Assembly: GCA_031551755.1 (NCBI GenBank)
Contig: JAVBNE010000034.1
Location: 1-64,000, forward strand
Reading direction: 5' to 3'
Length of the DNA: 64,000 nucleotides
Source of the DNA: JAVBMU01 sp031551755
GTDB taxonomy: Bacteria; Actinomycetota; Actinomycetes; Actinomycetales; Cellulomonadaceae
Shown here: piece by piece, positions 18,919 to 26,848 of the stretch
Numbering within the stretch: position 1 is the stretch's first letter
Layout: the number at the start of each line of letters is the position of its first letter
Program-made: the position numbers and the translations under genes
Notes under the pieces: model-generated
What the model was told of the DNA's origin: nothing
Database searches by the model: none
What the model saw: the letters and a program-made list of their open reading frames with translations, nothing else

Positions 18919-19946
18919 GCGTTGGTCCTCTCCGGATCGGTCGAGACGAGGGTCGGCTCACCCGCGAGCAAGAGATAGAGCGCGGCCATCCGGACCGCGA
19001 CGCCATTGGCAACCTGTTCGACGATGACGGACCGGGGAGAGTCGGCGGCCTGCGCCGAGATCTCCAGACCGCGGTTCATCGGGCCCGGGTGCATCACGAT
19101 CGCGTGGTCGGGCAATAGGTCCATCCGGCGGGCATCCAAGCCATAGGTGCGCGAATACTCCAAGGGGGTCGGGAAGAACGATCCCGGTCCGGCGCCACTC
19201 ATCCGTTCGCGCTGCACCCGCAGCATCATGGTGGCGTCCGGCGACCAGTCGCGGAGCGCGGCATCCAGGTCGTAGGACAGCTCCACCGGCCAGTCCTCGA
19301 CGCCCACGGGGAGCAGCGTCGGTGGACCGACGAGCATCACCTGCGCGCCGAGGGTGTGCAGCAAGGCCACATTGGAGCGGGCCACGCGTGAGTGGAGTAC
19401 ATCACCGACGATCGCCACCCGGCGCCCGGTGAGGTCGGCGCCCAGGGTTGCGGCGTCATCAGGCGCGCTCGCGCCCGGTGCGTCGAGTGCGGAACCCGAC
19501 AGATGTCGGCGGATCGTGTACGCGTCCAGCAGCGCCTGTGTGGGGTGCTGGTGGGTGCCGTCGCCCGCGTTCAGCACGGCCGAGTCGATCCACCCCGCGT
19601 GCGCCAGCAGGTGGGGTGCGCCGGAGGCGTGGTGCCGGATGACCACGGCGTCGGCGCCCATGGCGGCCAAAGTCAGTGCGGTGTCCTTGAGCGACTCACC
19701 CTTGGAGACCGAGGAACCCTTCGCGGAGAAGTTGATGACATCCGCCGACAGGCGTTTGGCGGCGGTCTCGAAGGAAATCCGGGTGCGGGTGGAGTCCTCG
19801 AAGAAGAGATTGACGACCGTCCGGCCGCGCAGGGTGGGCAGCTTCTTGATCTCCCTCGACTGGGTCGCCGCCATCCGGGCGGCCATGTCAAGGATCGTGA
19901 TCGCTTCGTCGCGGGACAGATCCGCGGTGGATAGCAAGTGCCTCAT
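18915..19946 (-). CDS. pyrB: Aspartate carbamoyltransferase, catalytic subunit
   Basis: The 343-residue enzyme joins carbamoyl phosphate and aspartate, the committed step of pyrimidine synthesis. FFEDSTRTRISFE is the carbamoyl-phosphate loop and DGTHQHPTQALLD the second signature; MHPGPMNRG binds aspartate. No pyrI regulatory chain gene is nearby, in line with control by PyrR at the operon head. It overlaps pyrR and pyrC by four bases each. Confidence 0.96.
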   Translation of the reverse strand: MRHLLSTADLSRDEAITILDMAARMAATQSREIKKLPTLRGRTVVNLFFEDSTRTRISFETAAKRLSADVINFSAKGSSVSKGESLKDTALTLAAMGADAVVIRHHASGAPHLLAHAGWIDSAVLNAGDGTHQHPTQALLDAYTIRRHLSGSALDAPGASAPDDAATLGADLTGRRVAIVGDVLHSRVARSNVALLHTLGAQVMLVGPPTLLPVGVEDWPVELSYDLDAALRDWSPDATMMLRVQRERMSGAGPGSFFPTPLEYSRTYGLDARRMDLLPDHAIVMHPGPMNRGLEISAQAADSPRSVIVEQVANGVAVRMAALYLLLAGEPTLVSTDPERTNA

Positions 19947-20566
19947 GCCGCACCCCCGTTCGGTGCCGACCGGATCACGACGGCGTCGCCTCCCTCGGGA
20001 CCGTCGATCTCGGTCAGTCGCACACTGACCCGCTCGTCTTGGGAGGTAGGCAGGTTCTTGCCGACGTAGTCGGGCCGGATGGGCAGCTCGCGGTGCCCCC
20101 GATCGACCAGGCAGGCCAGCTGTACCGCGCGGGGCCGGCCCAGATCACTCACCGCGTCCAAGGCGGCCCGGATGGTCCGCCCCGAGTACAGGACGTCGTC
20201 GACGAGGACCACGACCCGGCCGTCGATTCCGGTCGCCGGAAGCCGCGTGGCGCCGATCACCCTGGTCGGATGGCGGCTGAGGTCGTCGCGGTACATCGTG
20301 ACGTCGAGTTCGCCGACGATCTGATCCGGGTCGATCTCCGGGTCGACGACGGCAAGCCGCTGCGCCAGGCGAACCGCCAACGGCACGCCCCGAGTCGGGA
20401 TGCCGAGTAGGAGAACGTCTTGGGAACCGCGATTGCGTTCAATGATCTCGTGCGCGATTCGTGTGAGCGCACGGCCGATATCGGCATGCGTCAGGGTCAC
20501 GGTTTCGCGGCCGTCACCAAGGTCGTTCAGGGGCTCATCAGGAACCGGAACACCAGGGTTCACCAC
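19943..20566 (-). CDS. pyrR: PyrR: pyrimidine operon regulator / uracil phosphoribosyltransferase
   Basis: The 207-residue protein has the phosphoribosyltransferase signature VVLVDDVLYSGRTIRAAL, and GIPTRGVPLA and ELDVTMYRDDLS, which are PyrR landmarks. PyrR senses UMP/UTP, binds RNA in pyr leaders, and has weak uracil phosphoribosyltransferase activity. It is the first gene of the operon. I start at GTG 20566 (GTG 20563 is equally good) because AAGGAGG lies six bases upstream and the longer upstream frame is only an Arg-rich run. That ribosome binding site is inside the hairpin described at 20570-20600. Confidence 0.94.
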   Translation of the reverse strand: MVNPGVPVPDEPLNDLGDGRETVTLTHADIGRALTRIAHEIIERNRGSQDVLLLGIPTRGVPLAVRLAQRLAVVDPEIDPDQIVGELDVTMYRDDLSRHPTRVIGATRLPATGIDGRVVVLVDDVLYSGRTIRAALDAVSDLGRPRAVQLACLVDRGHRELPIRPDYVGKNLPTSQDERVSVRLTEIDGPEGGDAVVIRSAPNGGAA

Positions 20567-20569
20567 AAG

Positions 20570-20600
20570 GGACCTCCTTCTCCGCCTCACTGGACGGTCC
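20570..20600 (-). promoter_or_regulatory. Candidate PyrR-binding hairpin that hides the pyrR ribosome binding site
   Basis: On the minus strand the leader reads GGACC, then CCAGTGAGGC in the loop, then AAGGAGGTCC. GGACC pairs with GGTCC, so the Shine-Dalgarno AAGGAGG is partly in the 3' arm. The loop word CAGTGAGG resembles the CAGnGAG-type PyrR recognition loop. In mycobacteria PyrR is known to act by blocking translation at such a site. Binding here is inference. A possible minus-strand -10 (TACGCT) lies at 20625-20630. Confidence 0.6.
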
Positions 20601-20677
20601 GTTAAAGGATGTCGATCGCGAGACAGCGTACTCCCCCGCGTGGCTTGCCGACGCCGTGTTCCACTCCGGCATTGCCC

Positions 20678-21097
20678 TCAGGCCATGATGGTGGGCTTCA
20701 TCTCCATGATCCGCGCCAGCAGTCCGTTGACGAAGGCCGGTGACTCGTCGGTCGACAACGCTCGGGCCAACCCGACACCCTCGTCGACGGCGACGGTGTC
20801 AGGGACGTCGTCGTTGAACAAGATCTCCCACGAGGCCAGCCGCAACACCGCCCGATCAACGGCAGGCATCCGTTCCAGAGTCCACCCGTGGGAATAGGTC
20901 TCCAGCAACTCGTCGATCCGCTCCCGCTGGGCGATCACGCCCTCGACCATTTCCACGGAGTACTGCGGAACGGCCGTCTGCGCGGCCCCTGGGTCGACGA
21001 CCCGCTCGGCGAGCAGAACGGGCAACTCCACCCCGCGTTGCTCCGCCTCGAACAAGATGTCCAGGGCGCGTTTGCGTGCCTTGGTGCGAGCCGCCAC
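20678..21097 (-). CDS. nusB: Transcription antitermination factor NusB
   Basis: The 139-residue all-helical protein joins NusE (S10) on boxA RNA to support rRNA antitermination. ARKRALDILFEAEQRG at the N-terminus and DRAVLRLASWEILF in the middle are the family words, and ARALSTDESPAFVNGLL the C-terminal one. It starts 1 base after the efp stop, so the two are cotranscribed. It lies upstream of pyrR with 111 bases between. Confidence 0.94.
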   Translation of the reverse strand: MAARTKARKRALDILFEAEQRGVELPVLLAERVVDPGAAQTAVPQYSVEMVEGVIAQRERIDELLETYSHGWTLERMPAVDRAVLRLASWEILFNDDVPDTVAVDEGVGLARALSTDESPAFVNGLLARIMEMKPTIMA

Positions 21098-21098
21098 G

Positions 21099-21662
21099 TC
21101 AGTCGTTCACACGGCCCAGGTAGGACCCGTCACGCGTGTCCACCTTGACCTTGGTGCCCTGCTCCAAGAACAGCGGCACCTGGATCTGCGCACCGGTCTG
21201 CAAAGTGGCTGGCTTGGTGCCACCGGTGGAGCGGTCGCCCTGCAAACCCGGTTCGGTGAAGGTGATCTCCAGGACCACCGAGGCGGGCAGCTCGATGTAC
21301 AGCGGGGTGCCGTCATTCGTGGCGACGATCGCGCTGTCCCCTTCCAGCATGTAGTCCTTCGCACTGCCGACGGTTGCGGCCGACACCGGGAGCTGGTCGT
21401 AGGTGTCGGTGTCCATGAAGATGAAGTCGTCACCTTCCTGGTACAGGAACTGCATGTCGCGACGGTCGACACTGGCCATCTCGACCTTGATCCCGGCGTT
21501 GAAGGTCCGGTCGACCGTCTTGCCCGAGAGGACGTTCTTCATCTTGGTGCGAACGAATGCGCCGCCCTTGCCGGGCTTGACGTGCTGGAACTCGATGACG
21601 GTCCACAGTTGGCCGTCGATTCGGAGCACGGTGCCGTTCTTGATGTCGTTGGTCGTCGCCAC
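21099..21662 (-). CDS. efp: Elongation factor P
   Basis: The 187-residue, three-domain factor rescues ribosomes stalled on polyproline. Domain I carries the loop HVKPGKGGAFVRTK, with Lys32 at the tip, the residue that enters the peptidyl-transferase centre and is modified in some bacteria. No modification gene is visible in the window. VPLFLEQGTKVKVDTRDGSYLGR is the C-terminal signature. The start is GTG 21662 with AGGAAG seven bases before it; the longer frame upstream is not conserved. Confidence 0.96.
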   Translation of the reverse strand: MATTNDIKNGTVLRIDGQLWTVIEFQHVKPGKGGAFVRTKMKNVLSGKTVDRTFNAGIKVEMASVDRRDMQFLYQEGDDFIFMDTDTYDQLPVSAATVGSAKDYMLEGDSAIVATNDGTPLYIELPASVVLEITFTEPGLQGDRSTGGTKPATLQTGAQIQVPLFLEQGTKVKVDTRDGSYLGRVND

Positions 21663-21738
21663 GTTCGGTCTTCCTGTCGGATTGGTGCTGTCAAAGATTC
21701 GCGGAGCCGCGAGAGGCCCAGCCGATCCTACCGGAATC

Positions 21739-22134
21739 TCATAGAACGCTGAGGACGGCGGCCCCAGCCCCACCGACGGCCGCGGCCCACGTCATCGACG
21801 TCAGCGTCCCGATCACGAACCGTTCCGACGCTTGGGGACGCTCACGCAGTTCTGGATACCGGCCGAGCCCCTTCACGGCGATCACCAGGGCTATCCCCTC
21901 GGGATGGCCCGACATGATGGCCAGCACGATGCCCGCGCGCTCAAGCATGCCGATCCAGGTGCCGCCCCGCAGGACCGCACGTGCCTCGGAGCCGGCTGGC
22001 CCGCTGTCGACCTCCCCCTCGGCGCGTTCGGTCTTGCTCGCCCAACGCAGGACCGCCGGTGTGAGCAGGCCACCCCAACCCACCGCGGCAGCCAGGGCAG
22101 CCGCCCACGTCACGATGGAAAACAGTACGGTCAT
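21739..22134 (-). CDS. Membrane protein paired with the SatD-like gene
   Basis: This 131-residue protein has three or so hydrophobic stretches: 1-20 (start VLFSIVTWAAALAAAVG), about 58-82 (IGMLERAGIVLAIMSG, IALVIAVKGLG) and about 108-131 (MTWAAAVGGAGAAVLSVL). A charged loop between 32 and 55 is probably cytoplasmic. I do not recognise enzyme motifs. Its ATG overlaps the stop of the SatD-like gene by four bases, so both are made together, and the pair probably works together. Start ATG 22134 is chosen because of this overlap. Confidence 0.75.
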   Translation of the reverse strand: MTVLFSIVTWAAALAAAVGWGGLLTPAVLRWASKTERAEGEVDSGPAGSEARAVLRGGTWIGMLERAGIVLAIMSGHPEGIALVIAVKGLGRYPELRERPQASERFVIGTLTSMTWAAAVGGAGAAVLSVL

Positions 22135-22733
22135 CGGTTTCCTTCTCCCAGTAATCGGATGATGACGGGGTGAACCGCCATTTCTTCGGCCCAAAGGCCT
22201 GCACGCAGCCGTTGGCTGACCGCCTGTTCGCTGATGCCGAGCTGAGCGGCGACCTCCTTGCGCCGTCCGCCGGTGGTGGCCAGGGCATCGATCACTTCCC
22301 AACCGCGAGCGCTGCGCCGATCCCGGAGTGTGGCGATGAGCCGCAGGAGTGCTTCGATCTCACCGGCCGCGACAGGATCCGGGCCTTCGACGGCCAGCGG
22401 CACGACGGCCCCCTTGAGCTTGGCACGCTCGACCGCGGCACGGGCACACACGAAGGCAGCGCCGGCGGCGGCGCGTGACTCGGCAGGCATCGGGTGGTCG
22501 ACGGCGCCGATACCCAGCCCTACGCTCCATCCCCGGCGGCGTAGCACGAAGAGGATCAGGTCGAGGACGACCGCGGGGTCATCGAGGACACCCTGGATCT
22601 CATCGCCGACCGTGCGATCGAAGGGCAGGACGGGTTGAGCGGCGCCCAGATGCGCGGTTAGCGCAGCGAGCAGCTCAGGGACGAGGTCACGGTGGCCCGT
22701 GCTGCCCTGCTGGTCGATCGTCAAGACGAACAT
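22131..22733 (-). CDS. SatD-like protein with C-terminal helix-turn-helix
   Basis: The 200-residue protein has an N-terminal domain with TIDQQGS, the GDEIQGVLDD motif near residue 45 and VGLGIGAVD near 75, a pattern of the SatD family. About 150-185 holds a helix-turn-helix (RKEVAAQLGISEQAVSQRLR) like those of sigma-region-4 or LuxR proteins. A DNA-binding regulator is therefore likely; a ligand or enzyme role for the SatD part is unknown. It leads a two-gene unit with the membrane protein, and the DNA before it is full of CAAG/CTTG palindromes that are good candidates for its own operator. Confidence 0.72.
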   Translation of the reverse strand: MFVLTIDQQGSTGHRDLVPELLAALTAHLGAAQPVLPFDRTVGDEIQGVLDDPAVVLDLILFVLRRRGWSVGLGIGAVDHPMPAESRAAAGAAFVCARAAVERAKLKGAVVPLAVEGPDPVAAGEIEALLRLIATLRDRRSARGWEVIDALATTGGRRKEVAAQLGISEQAVSQRLRAGLWAEEMAVHPVIIRLLGEGNR

Positions 22734-22737
22734 CGAT

Positions 22738-22809
22738 CAAGGCTACAATCTTGTTTCAAGATGATCAAGCCTCATAGCTTGATTGCTACTTAACAAGGCT
22801 CTGAGCTTG
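22738..22809 (-). promoter_or_regulatory. Array of CAAG/CTTG palindromes before the SatD-like gene (candidate operator)
   Basis: Within 72 bases there are four CAAG...CTTG-type pairs. ATCTTG-ttt-CAAGAT at 22748-22762 is a perfect palindrome. ATCAAGC-ctcata-GCTTGAT at 22764-22783 is a second perfect one. CAAGgctctgaGCTTG at 22794-22809 copies CAAGcctcataGCTTG at 22766-22781 with 13 of 16 bases equal, 28 bases apart. CAAG-8-CTTG spans 22738-22753 just before the ATG. The last copy extends into the 3' end of aroQ. Confidence 0.6.
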
Positions 22810-23256
22810 ATCCGCACTGAGGCGTGATCGGATCGCCGCCAGCGCGAGTCGATACGAGTCGAAACCGAACCCCGCCACCGTCCCGGTCGCCACCGGGCCG
22901 ATGACGGAGCGATGCCGGAACTCCTCCCGCGCAACGGGATTACTCAGATGCACCTCCACCAGCAACAACCCGGCAGTGGCGAGCTGAGCGGCCGCATCGC
23001 GCAGTGAGTACGAGTAGTGCGTGAAGGCGGCCGGATTGAGGATCACGTGGGCACCTGTATCAACCGCCTCATGCAGCCACCCCACCAGCTCGGCCTCGTC
23101 GTCCGTCTGCCGCACCTGGACCTCCAGGCTCAGCTCGGCACCCCAGTCGGCGGCCGCGGCCACCAAGGCAGGTAGCGAAGCCGTCCCGTAGATATCCGGT
23201 TCGCGCACACCGAGACGACCGAGGTTCGGGCCGTTGAGTACCAGGACACTCGTCAT
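22786..23256 (-). CDS. aroQ: 3-dehydroquinate dehydratase, type II
   Basis: The 156-residue enzyme converts dehydroquinate to dehydroshikimate in aromatic amino acid synthesis. LVLNGPNLGRLGVREPDIYG contains the lid and active-site Tyr; NPAAFTHYSYSLRDA and EVHLSNPVAREEFRHRS carry the catalytic and substrate-binding residues. Length fits the dodecameric type II family. Other aro genes lie 2 kb away, separated by the GDPD and NYN genes on the other strand. The start ATG 23256 matches homologues. Confidence 0.95.
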   Translation of the reverse strand: MTSVLVLNGPNLGRLGVREPDIYGTASLPALVAAAADWGAELSLEVQVRQTDDEAELVGWLHEAVDTGAHVILNPAAFTHYSYSLRDAAAQLATAGLLLVEVHLSNPVAREEFRHRSVIGPVATGTVAGFGFDSYRLALAAIRSRLSADQAQSLVK

Positions 23257-23328
23257 GACCCCAGAGCGTAGTCGCCGGTTTCCGCCCGCCGCGTCCCGGC
23301 ATGCCGGGTCAGTGCCGCCGACTGCGCC

Positions 23329-23334
23329 TACCAT
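23329..23334 (+). promoter_or_regulatory. TACCAT box five bases before the GDPD start (possible leaderless -10)
   Basis: TACCAT fits the TAnnnT -10 pattern and the ATG lies only five bases beyond it, with no convincing Shine-Dalgarno sequence. The message could therefore start at or next to the ATG. Confidence 0.4.
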
Positions 23335-23339
23335 GCAGG

Positions 23340-24104
23340 ATGCGGCCGCCCTACCTCGATGTGCCGTTCGTCGCCCTCGCCCACCGCGGTTTCTCCACCG
23401 ACGGCCGGGAGAACTCGATGCATGCCTTCGCGGCGGCGCGCGACCTCGGCTTCACCTATGTGGAAACCGACGCCCACGCGACCGTCGACGAAGTCGCCGT
23501 GGCGCTCCACGATGCCACCCTCGACCGCACCACGGATGCCGTCGGCATCGTCGCCGAACTGCCCTGGCGCACCGTTCGCACGGCGCGGATCGACGGCCGG
23601 GAGCCGATTCCCACTCTGGAGGAGTTGCTGGGCACGTGGCCCGAGATGCGCGTCAATATCGATGTCAAGTCACTCCAGGCAGCGGCTCCCGTCGCCGCCG
23701 CCATCGAACGCACCGCCGCCCACGACCGGGTCTGCATCGCCTCGTTCTCCCCCGCTCGCCGGCGGGCGACGACCGCCCGGCTGACCCGGCCGGTGACGAC
23801 CTCCGCAGGGCGCAGCGAGGTGGCGGCCGCTCTGCTCAACGCCTACGGTCCCGCGTCGGTCGTGCGGCTGCGCAGGGCATTGGGGGGCGTCGACTGCCTC
23901 CAGGTACCCGAGATGGTCGGCCGGTTACGGGTCGTAGGACCCGGCCTCATCAGAACCGCGAGCGCCGCCCAACGCGACGTTCATGTCTGGACGGTCAACG
24001 ATGCACAGGACATGCGGCGGCTCATCGACCTGGGGGTGACCGGGATCGTCACGGATCGCGCGGATCTGCTGCGTTCGGTGCTGATCGAACGCGGTTTGTG
24101 GTGA
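23340..24104 (+). CDS. Glycerophosphodiester phosphodiesterase family protein
   Basis: The 254-residue TIM-barrel protein has the GDPD signature: ALAHRGFSTDGRENSM with the catalytic His and metal Glu, then YVETDAHATVDEVAVALHD with the Glu-x-Asp pair and the second His. VHVWTVNDAQDM and GVTGIVTDRAD close the barrel. Members split glycerophosphodiesters to glycerol 3-phosphate and an alcohol. No signal peptide is seen, so it is cytosolic. I start at ATG 23340 rather than ATG 23301 because the domain begins soon after. It is followed at 30 bases by a small membrane protein gene. Confidence 0.9.
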   Translation: MRPPYLDVPFVALAHRGFSTDGRENSMHAFAAARDLGFTYVETDAHATVDEVAVALHDATLDRTTDAVGIVAELPWRTVRTARIDGREPIPTLEELLGTWPEMRVNIDVKSLQAAAPVAAAIERTAAHDRVCIASFSPARRRATTARLTRPVTTSAGRSEVAAALLNAYGPASVVRLRRALGGVDCLQVPEMVGRLRVVGPGLIRTASAAQRDVHVWTVNDAQDMRRLIDLGVTGIVTDRADLLRSVLIERGLW

Positions 24105-24133
24105 CGCCGGGTTCGCCTGTGGGAGCCTGAGGT

Positions 24134-24307
24134 ATGGCCCGCAAACCCCACAGGCCCTCCGGCAAACGCCAGGGCACCGACGGTAAACCGCTGGACACGA
24201 GTGTTCGGGATGAGTCCCGCACCGAACCACCCCGATCACCGTGGCCGTTCCTGGCTGCCTTCGCGGTAACCGTGGTGGGGCTCATCCTGATGCTGGTTCT
24301 GCGGTAG
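24134..24307 (+). CDS. Small single-pass membrane protein
   Basis: A 57-codon frame starts ATG at 24134 after CTGAGG. The first 37 residues are basic and polar (begins MARKPHRPSGKRQG), then a hydrophobic helix FLAAFAVTVVGLILMLVL runs to the end with a final Arg. Such a tail-anchored layout suggests the N-terminus stays in the cytosol. It follows the GDPD gene and is probably cotranscribed. No family recognised. Confidence 0.6.
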   Translation: MARKPHRPSGKRQGTDGKPLDTSVRDESRTEPPRSPWPFLAAFAVTVVGLILMLVLR

Positions 24308-24388
24308 GAGGAGCTGACAGGCGCACTCTCTTGGGAGAGGCAGCTTGGTGTGCTTTGTACCCGCCATGCTATCGTTTCAGCTATAGCT

Positions 24389-24421
24389 CCCCACCGTCCT
24401 CCGGGACTGGTGGGGCTTTTT
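24389..24421 (+). terminator. Rho-independent terminator, possibly an attenuator for the NYN gene
   Basis: CCCCACC (24389-24395) and GGTGGGG (24409-24415) form a seven-base GC-rich stem, followed at once by CTTTTT. It ends the GDPD unit, but it lies only 15 bases before the start of the NYN gene, leaving no room for another promoter. Just upstream, AGCTATAGCT is a palindrome and GCTAT (24368-24372) could pair with ATAGC (24383-24387). Confidence 0.7.
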
Positions 24422-24436
24422 CGTAAGGGAGCGTGA

Positions 24437-25107
24437 GTGACTAAGAGCCTTGTAGTCATCGTCGACTATCAGAACATCCATTAGGCGGGCCATGGGGCGT
24501 TCGGAGATGGGCGCGCCAAGCACGAAGTCCTCGTTCATCCGCCTCCCTGGCGACCCGCTTGGTCGCCAGGCGGAACGCGAAGATGGACCCCGCGTATGAA
24601 CCCGCTGAACTCGCCAAGGTCCTCGTCTTCCGTGGGCTTCCCAGTTCCGAACACGACCCCAAAGGCTATGCCCGCAATCAGTCCCAGAAGTCTCATTGGG
24701 AAAACGATCCGCGCGTCACGGTAGAGCATCGGCCGCTCACCTACCGCTACCAGTACACAGCGGAAGGGCGACGTGCCACGAGCGCAGACGGCAGATGGAT
24801 CGTGACCGGACCGGCCGAGGAAAAGGGCGTCGACGTTATGTGTGCACTCGCGTTCGTGCGGGAAGCCTACGATCCCCAGGTGGACATCGTGGTCCTTGCC
24901 TCGCACGACACAGATCTCATCCCCGCTCTGGATGAGGTGCTCCTGATGGGGTCCGCCAAGGTTGAGACCATGACCTGGTACGACACGACCAATCGATACC
25001 GCACAAAACAGCTCCGCTCGAAGCTCAGGTCCACCTGGAACACCCGCCTGGTCAGGGAAGACTTCGACGCATGTCTCGATCTCAAGGACTACACGTCGGC
25101 GAGCTAG
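24437..25107 (+). pseudogene. NYN-domain nuclease gene, broken by a stop and a frameshift
   Basis: GTG 24437 has AAGGGAG five bases before it and begins with SLVVIVDYQNIH, the first acidic strand of an NYN (PIN-like) RNase domain. A TAG at 24482-24484 then interrupts codon 16. The frame continues with AGHGAFGDG until about 24540, where one base seems to be missing; the remainder (LATRLVARRNAK onward, to 25107) is in another frame. That part carries DIVVLASHDTDLIPALDEV with the S-x-D-x-D residues expected in NYN proteins. Two independent lesions make a functional product unlikely, unless the sequence has errors. It converges with aroB. Confidence 0.75.
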
Positions 25108-25181
25108 GCCGCCTACTGACAGTTGCTTGCACGCCAACAAGGTGCAGGCCCTGGAGATACCCTGTCGGTGCCCACCACCCC

Positions 25182-26309
25182 CTACAGCGCCACCGTGCCA
25201 CCTTGGGGTTCGGCACCGACTTCCGCGTAGGCAGCCGCGAGCAACGTCGGGTCTGGGCCTTCGACCCGGCCGGGCGTGCCGATCGAGTCGAGGACGACGA
25301 ATCGCAACAGGTCCCCGCGGGACTTCTTGTCGCGGCGCATCGCCGTCAGCAACTGCTCCCAGCGGTCGTCGCGATAGGTCACGGGCAGCCCGAGCGAGGT
25401 GAGGATGTCGCGGTGGCGGTCCACTTCGGCTTCGTTGAGTTTGCCGGAGAGCCGGGAGAGCTCAGCGGCGAAGACCATACCCACCGAGACTGCCGCCCCG
25501 TGCCGCCAGGCATACCGTTCGGACAGCTCGATGGCGTGGCCGAAGGTGTGCCCGTAGTTCAGGATTTCGCGCAGCCCGGACTCTTTCAGGTCCGCGCCCA
25601 CCACCCGTGCCTTGACCGCGACGGAACGCTCGATCAGCTCGATGACGGCCGCCCAGGTCTCGGGCGCGATCGGCTCGGTCCCCCATACCTTCAGGGCGGG
25701 CGCATGGTCTTCGACGATCGTCAGGATTTCGGTGTCGGCGATGAACCCGGTCTTGACCACCTCGGCGAGTCCTGCCACGAAGTCCCATTGGCCGAGCGAC
25801 TCCAGCGCGCTCACGTCGCAAAGGACACCGGCCGGTGGGTGGAAGGCACCGACCAGGTTCTTGCCCTCGGCGGTGTTGATACCGGTCTTGCCGCCCACGG
25901 CCGCGTCGACCATCGCGAGCAGTGTCGTGGGTACATGCACGACCCGGATCCCGCGCAGCCAGGTCGCCGCGACGAAGCCGGCGAGGTCGGTCGTGGCTCC
26001 GCCGCCGACGGCCACGACCGCGTCCGAACGGGTGAATCCGGCTTGTCCGAGGACCTGCCACAGGAACCCGGCGACCTGGGCGGTCTTGGACTCCTCGGCG
26101 TCCGGCACCTCGGCGATGAACGTCTCGAACTGCCCGGCCAGGTCGCTCCGGATGACGTCGGCGGTCGTCGCAAGCGCCGCTGGGTGCACGATCAGCACCC
26201 GCTGGACTCCTGCGCCGAGCAGCCGTGCCAGCTCGCCGAGGAGCTGGCGACCGATCACGACGTCGTAGTCCTGTTCGCCGGGTACGACAATCCTGGTGGG
26301 TGCGCTCAC
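25182..26309 (-). CDS. aroB: 3-dehydroquinate synthase
   Basis: The 375-residue NAD- and metal-dependent enzyme makes 3-dehydroquinate from DAHP. VAVGGGATTDLAGFVAATWLRG, VPTTLLAMVDAAVGGKTGIN and LNYGHTFGHAIE (metal histidines) are the family signatures. The start GTG 26309 overlaps the aroK stop by four bases, with GGAAGG upstream. It ends the aroC-aroK-aroB run. Confidence 0.97.
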   Translation of the reverse strand: MSAPTRIVVPGEQDYDVVIGRQLLGELARLLGAGVQRVLIVHPAALATTADVIRSDLAGQFETFIAEVPDAEESKTAQVAGFLWQVLGQAGFTRSDAVVAVGGGATTDLAGFVAATWLRGIRVVHVPTTLLAMVDAAVGGKTGINTAEGKNLVGAFHPPAGVLCDVSALESLGQWDFVAGLAEVVKTGFIADTEILTIVEDHAPALKVWGTEPIAPETWAAVIELIERSVAVKARVVGADLKESGLREILNYGHTFGHAIELSERYAWRHGAAVSVGMVFAAELSRLSGKLNEAEVDRHRDILTSLGLPVTYRDDRWEQLLTAMRRDKKSRGDLLRFVVLDSIGTPGRVEGPDPTLLAAAYAEVGAEPQGGTVAL

Positions 26310-26848
26310 GTTTCGGTCCTTCCGGAGGGGGCCGCCAACGCCGCGGCGATCTCCTGGGCGATGTCGTCGGGGGTGCGGGCGTCGGTCAGGACCCGCAGGT
26401 CCGCCAGCGCCTCGTAGGTGGGCCGGCGTTGCTCCATGAGGGACTGCCATTGGGCCCGCGGGTTGCCGAGCAACAGGGGCCTGGACTGGTTGAATCCGAT
26501 CCGGGGTGCGGCGTGGGCAAGGCTGACGTCCAGGAAGACGACGGTCCCCCCGGCCAGGGAGTACTCCCGCAAGGCGTCCTGGCTCGCGGGGTCGAGGATG
26601 GCCCCGCCCCCCAGTGAGAGCACGCCCGCGTGAGTGGTCAGCGCCGCGGCCACCGCCGAACGTTCGAGTTCCCGGAACCGCGGTTCACCATGATCGATGA
26701 AGATCTCCGCGACGCTCTGGCCGGCGGCGACCTCGACGTCGCGGTCGGTATCGCGGGCGTCGACGTGCAGCTGGTCGGCGAGCAACCCGGCCACGGTGGA
26801 TTTACCGCTCCCGGGTGGGCCGGCCAACACGACGATCGGCCGGATCAC
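26306..26848 (-). CDS. aroK: Shikimate kinase
   Basis: The 180-residue P-loop kinase phosphorylates shikimate at O3. GPPGSGKST is the Walker A loop, DTDRDVEVAAG holds the shikimate-binding Asp, GEPRFRELE the lid-proximal Arg and LSLGGGAI the central glycine loop. It overlaps aroC and aroB by four bases each. Confidence 0.95.
   Translation of the reverse strand: MIRPIVVLAGPPGSGKSTVAGLLADQLHVDARDTDRDVEVAAGQSVAEIFIDHGEPRFRELERSAVAAALTTHAGVLSLGGGAILDPASQDALREYSLAGGTVVFLDVSLAHAAPRIGFNQSRPLLLGNPRAQWQSLMEQRRPTYEALADLRVLTDARTPDDIAQEIAAALAAPSGRTET

Noticed and set aside
24559..25107. Open frame of 182 codons as an independent gene
   Set aside because: It is the in-frame remainder of the NYN gene; its first Asp strand lies upstream in another frame, so it is treated as part of the pseudogene.
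25125..25165. GCTTGCAC/GTGCAGGC stem between the NYN and aroB genes
   Set aside because: Needs a G-U pair, has no T-run, and is weak next to the other hairpins in the window.
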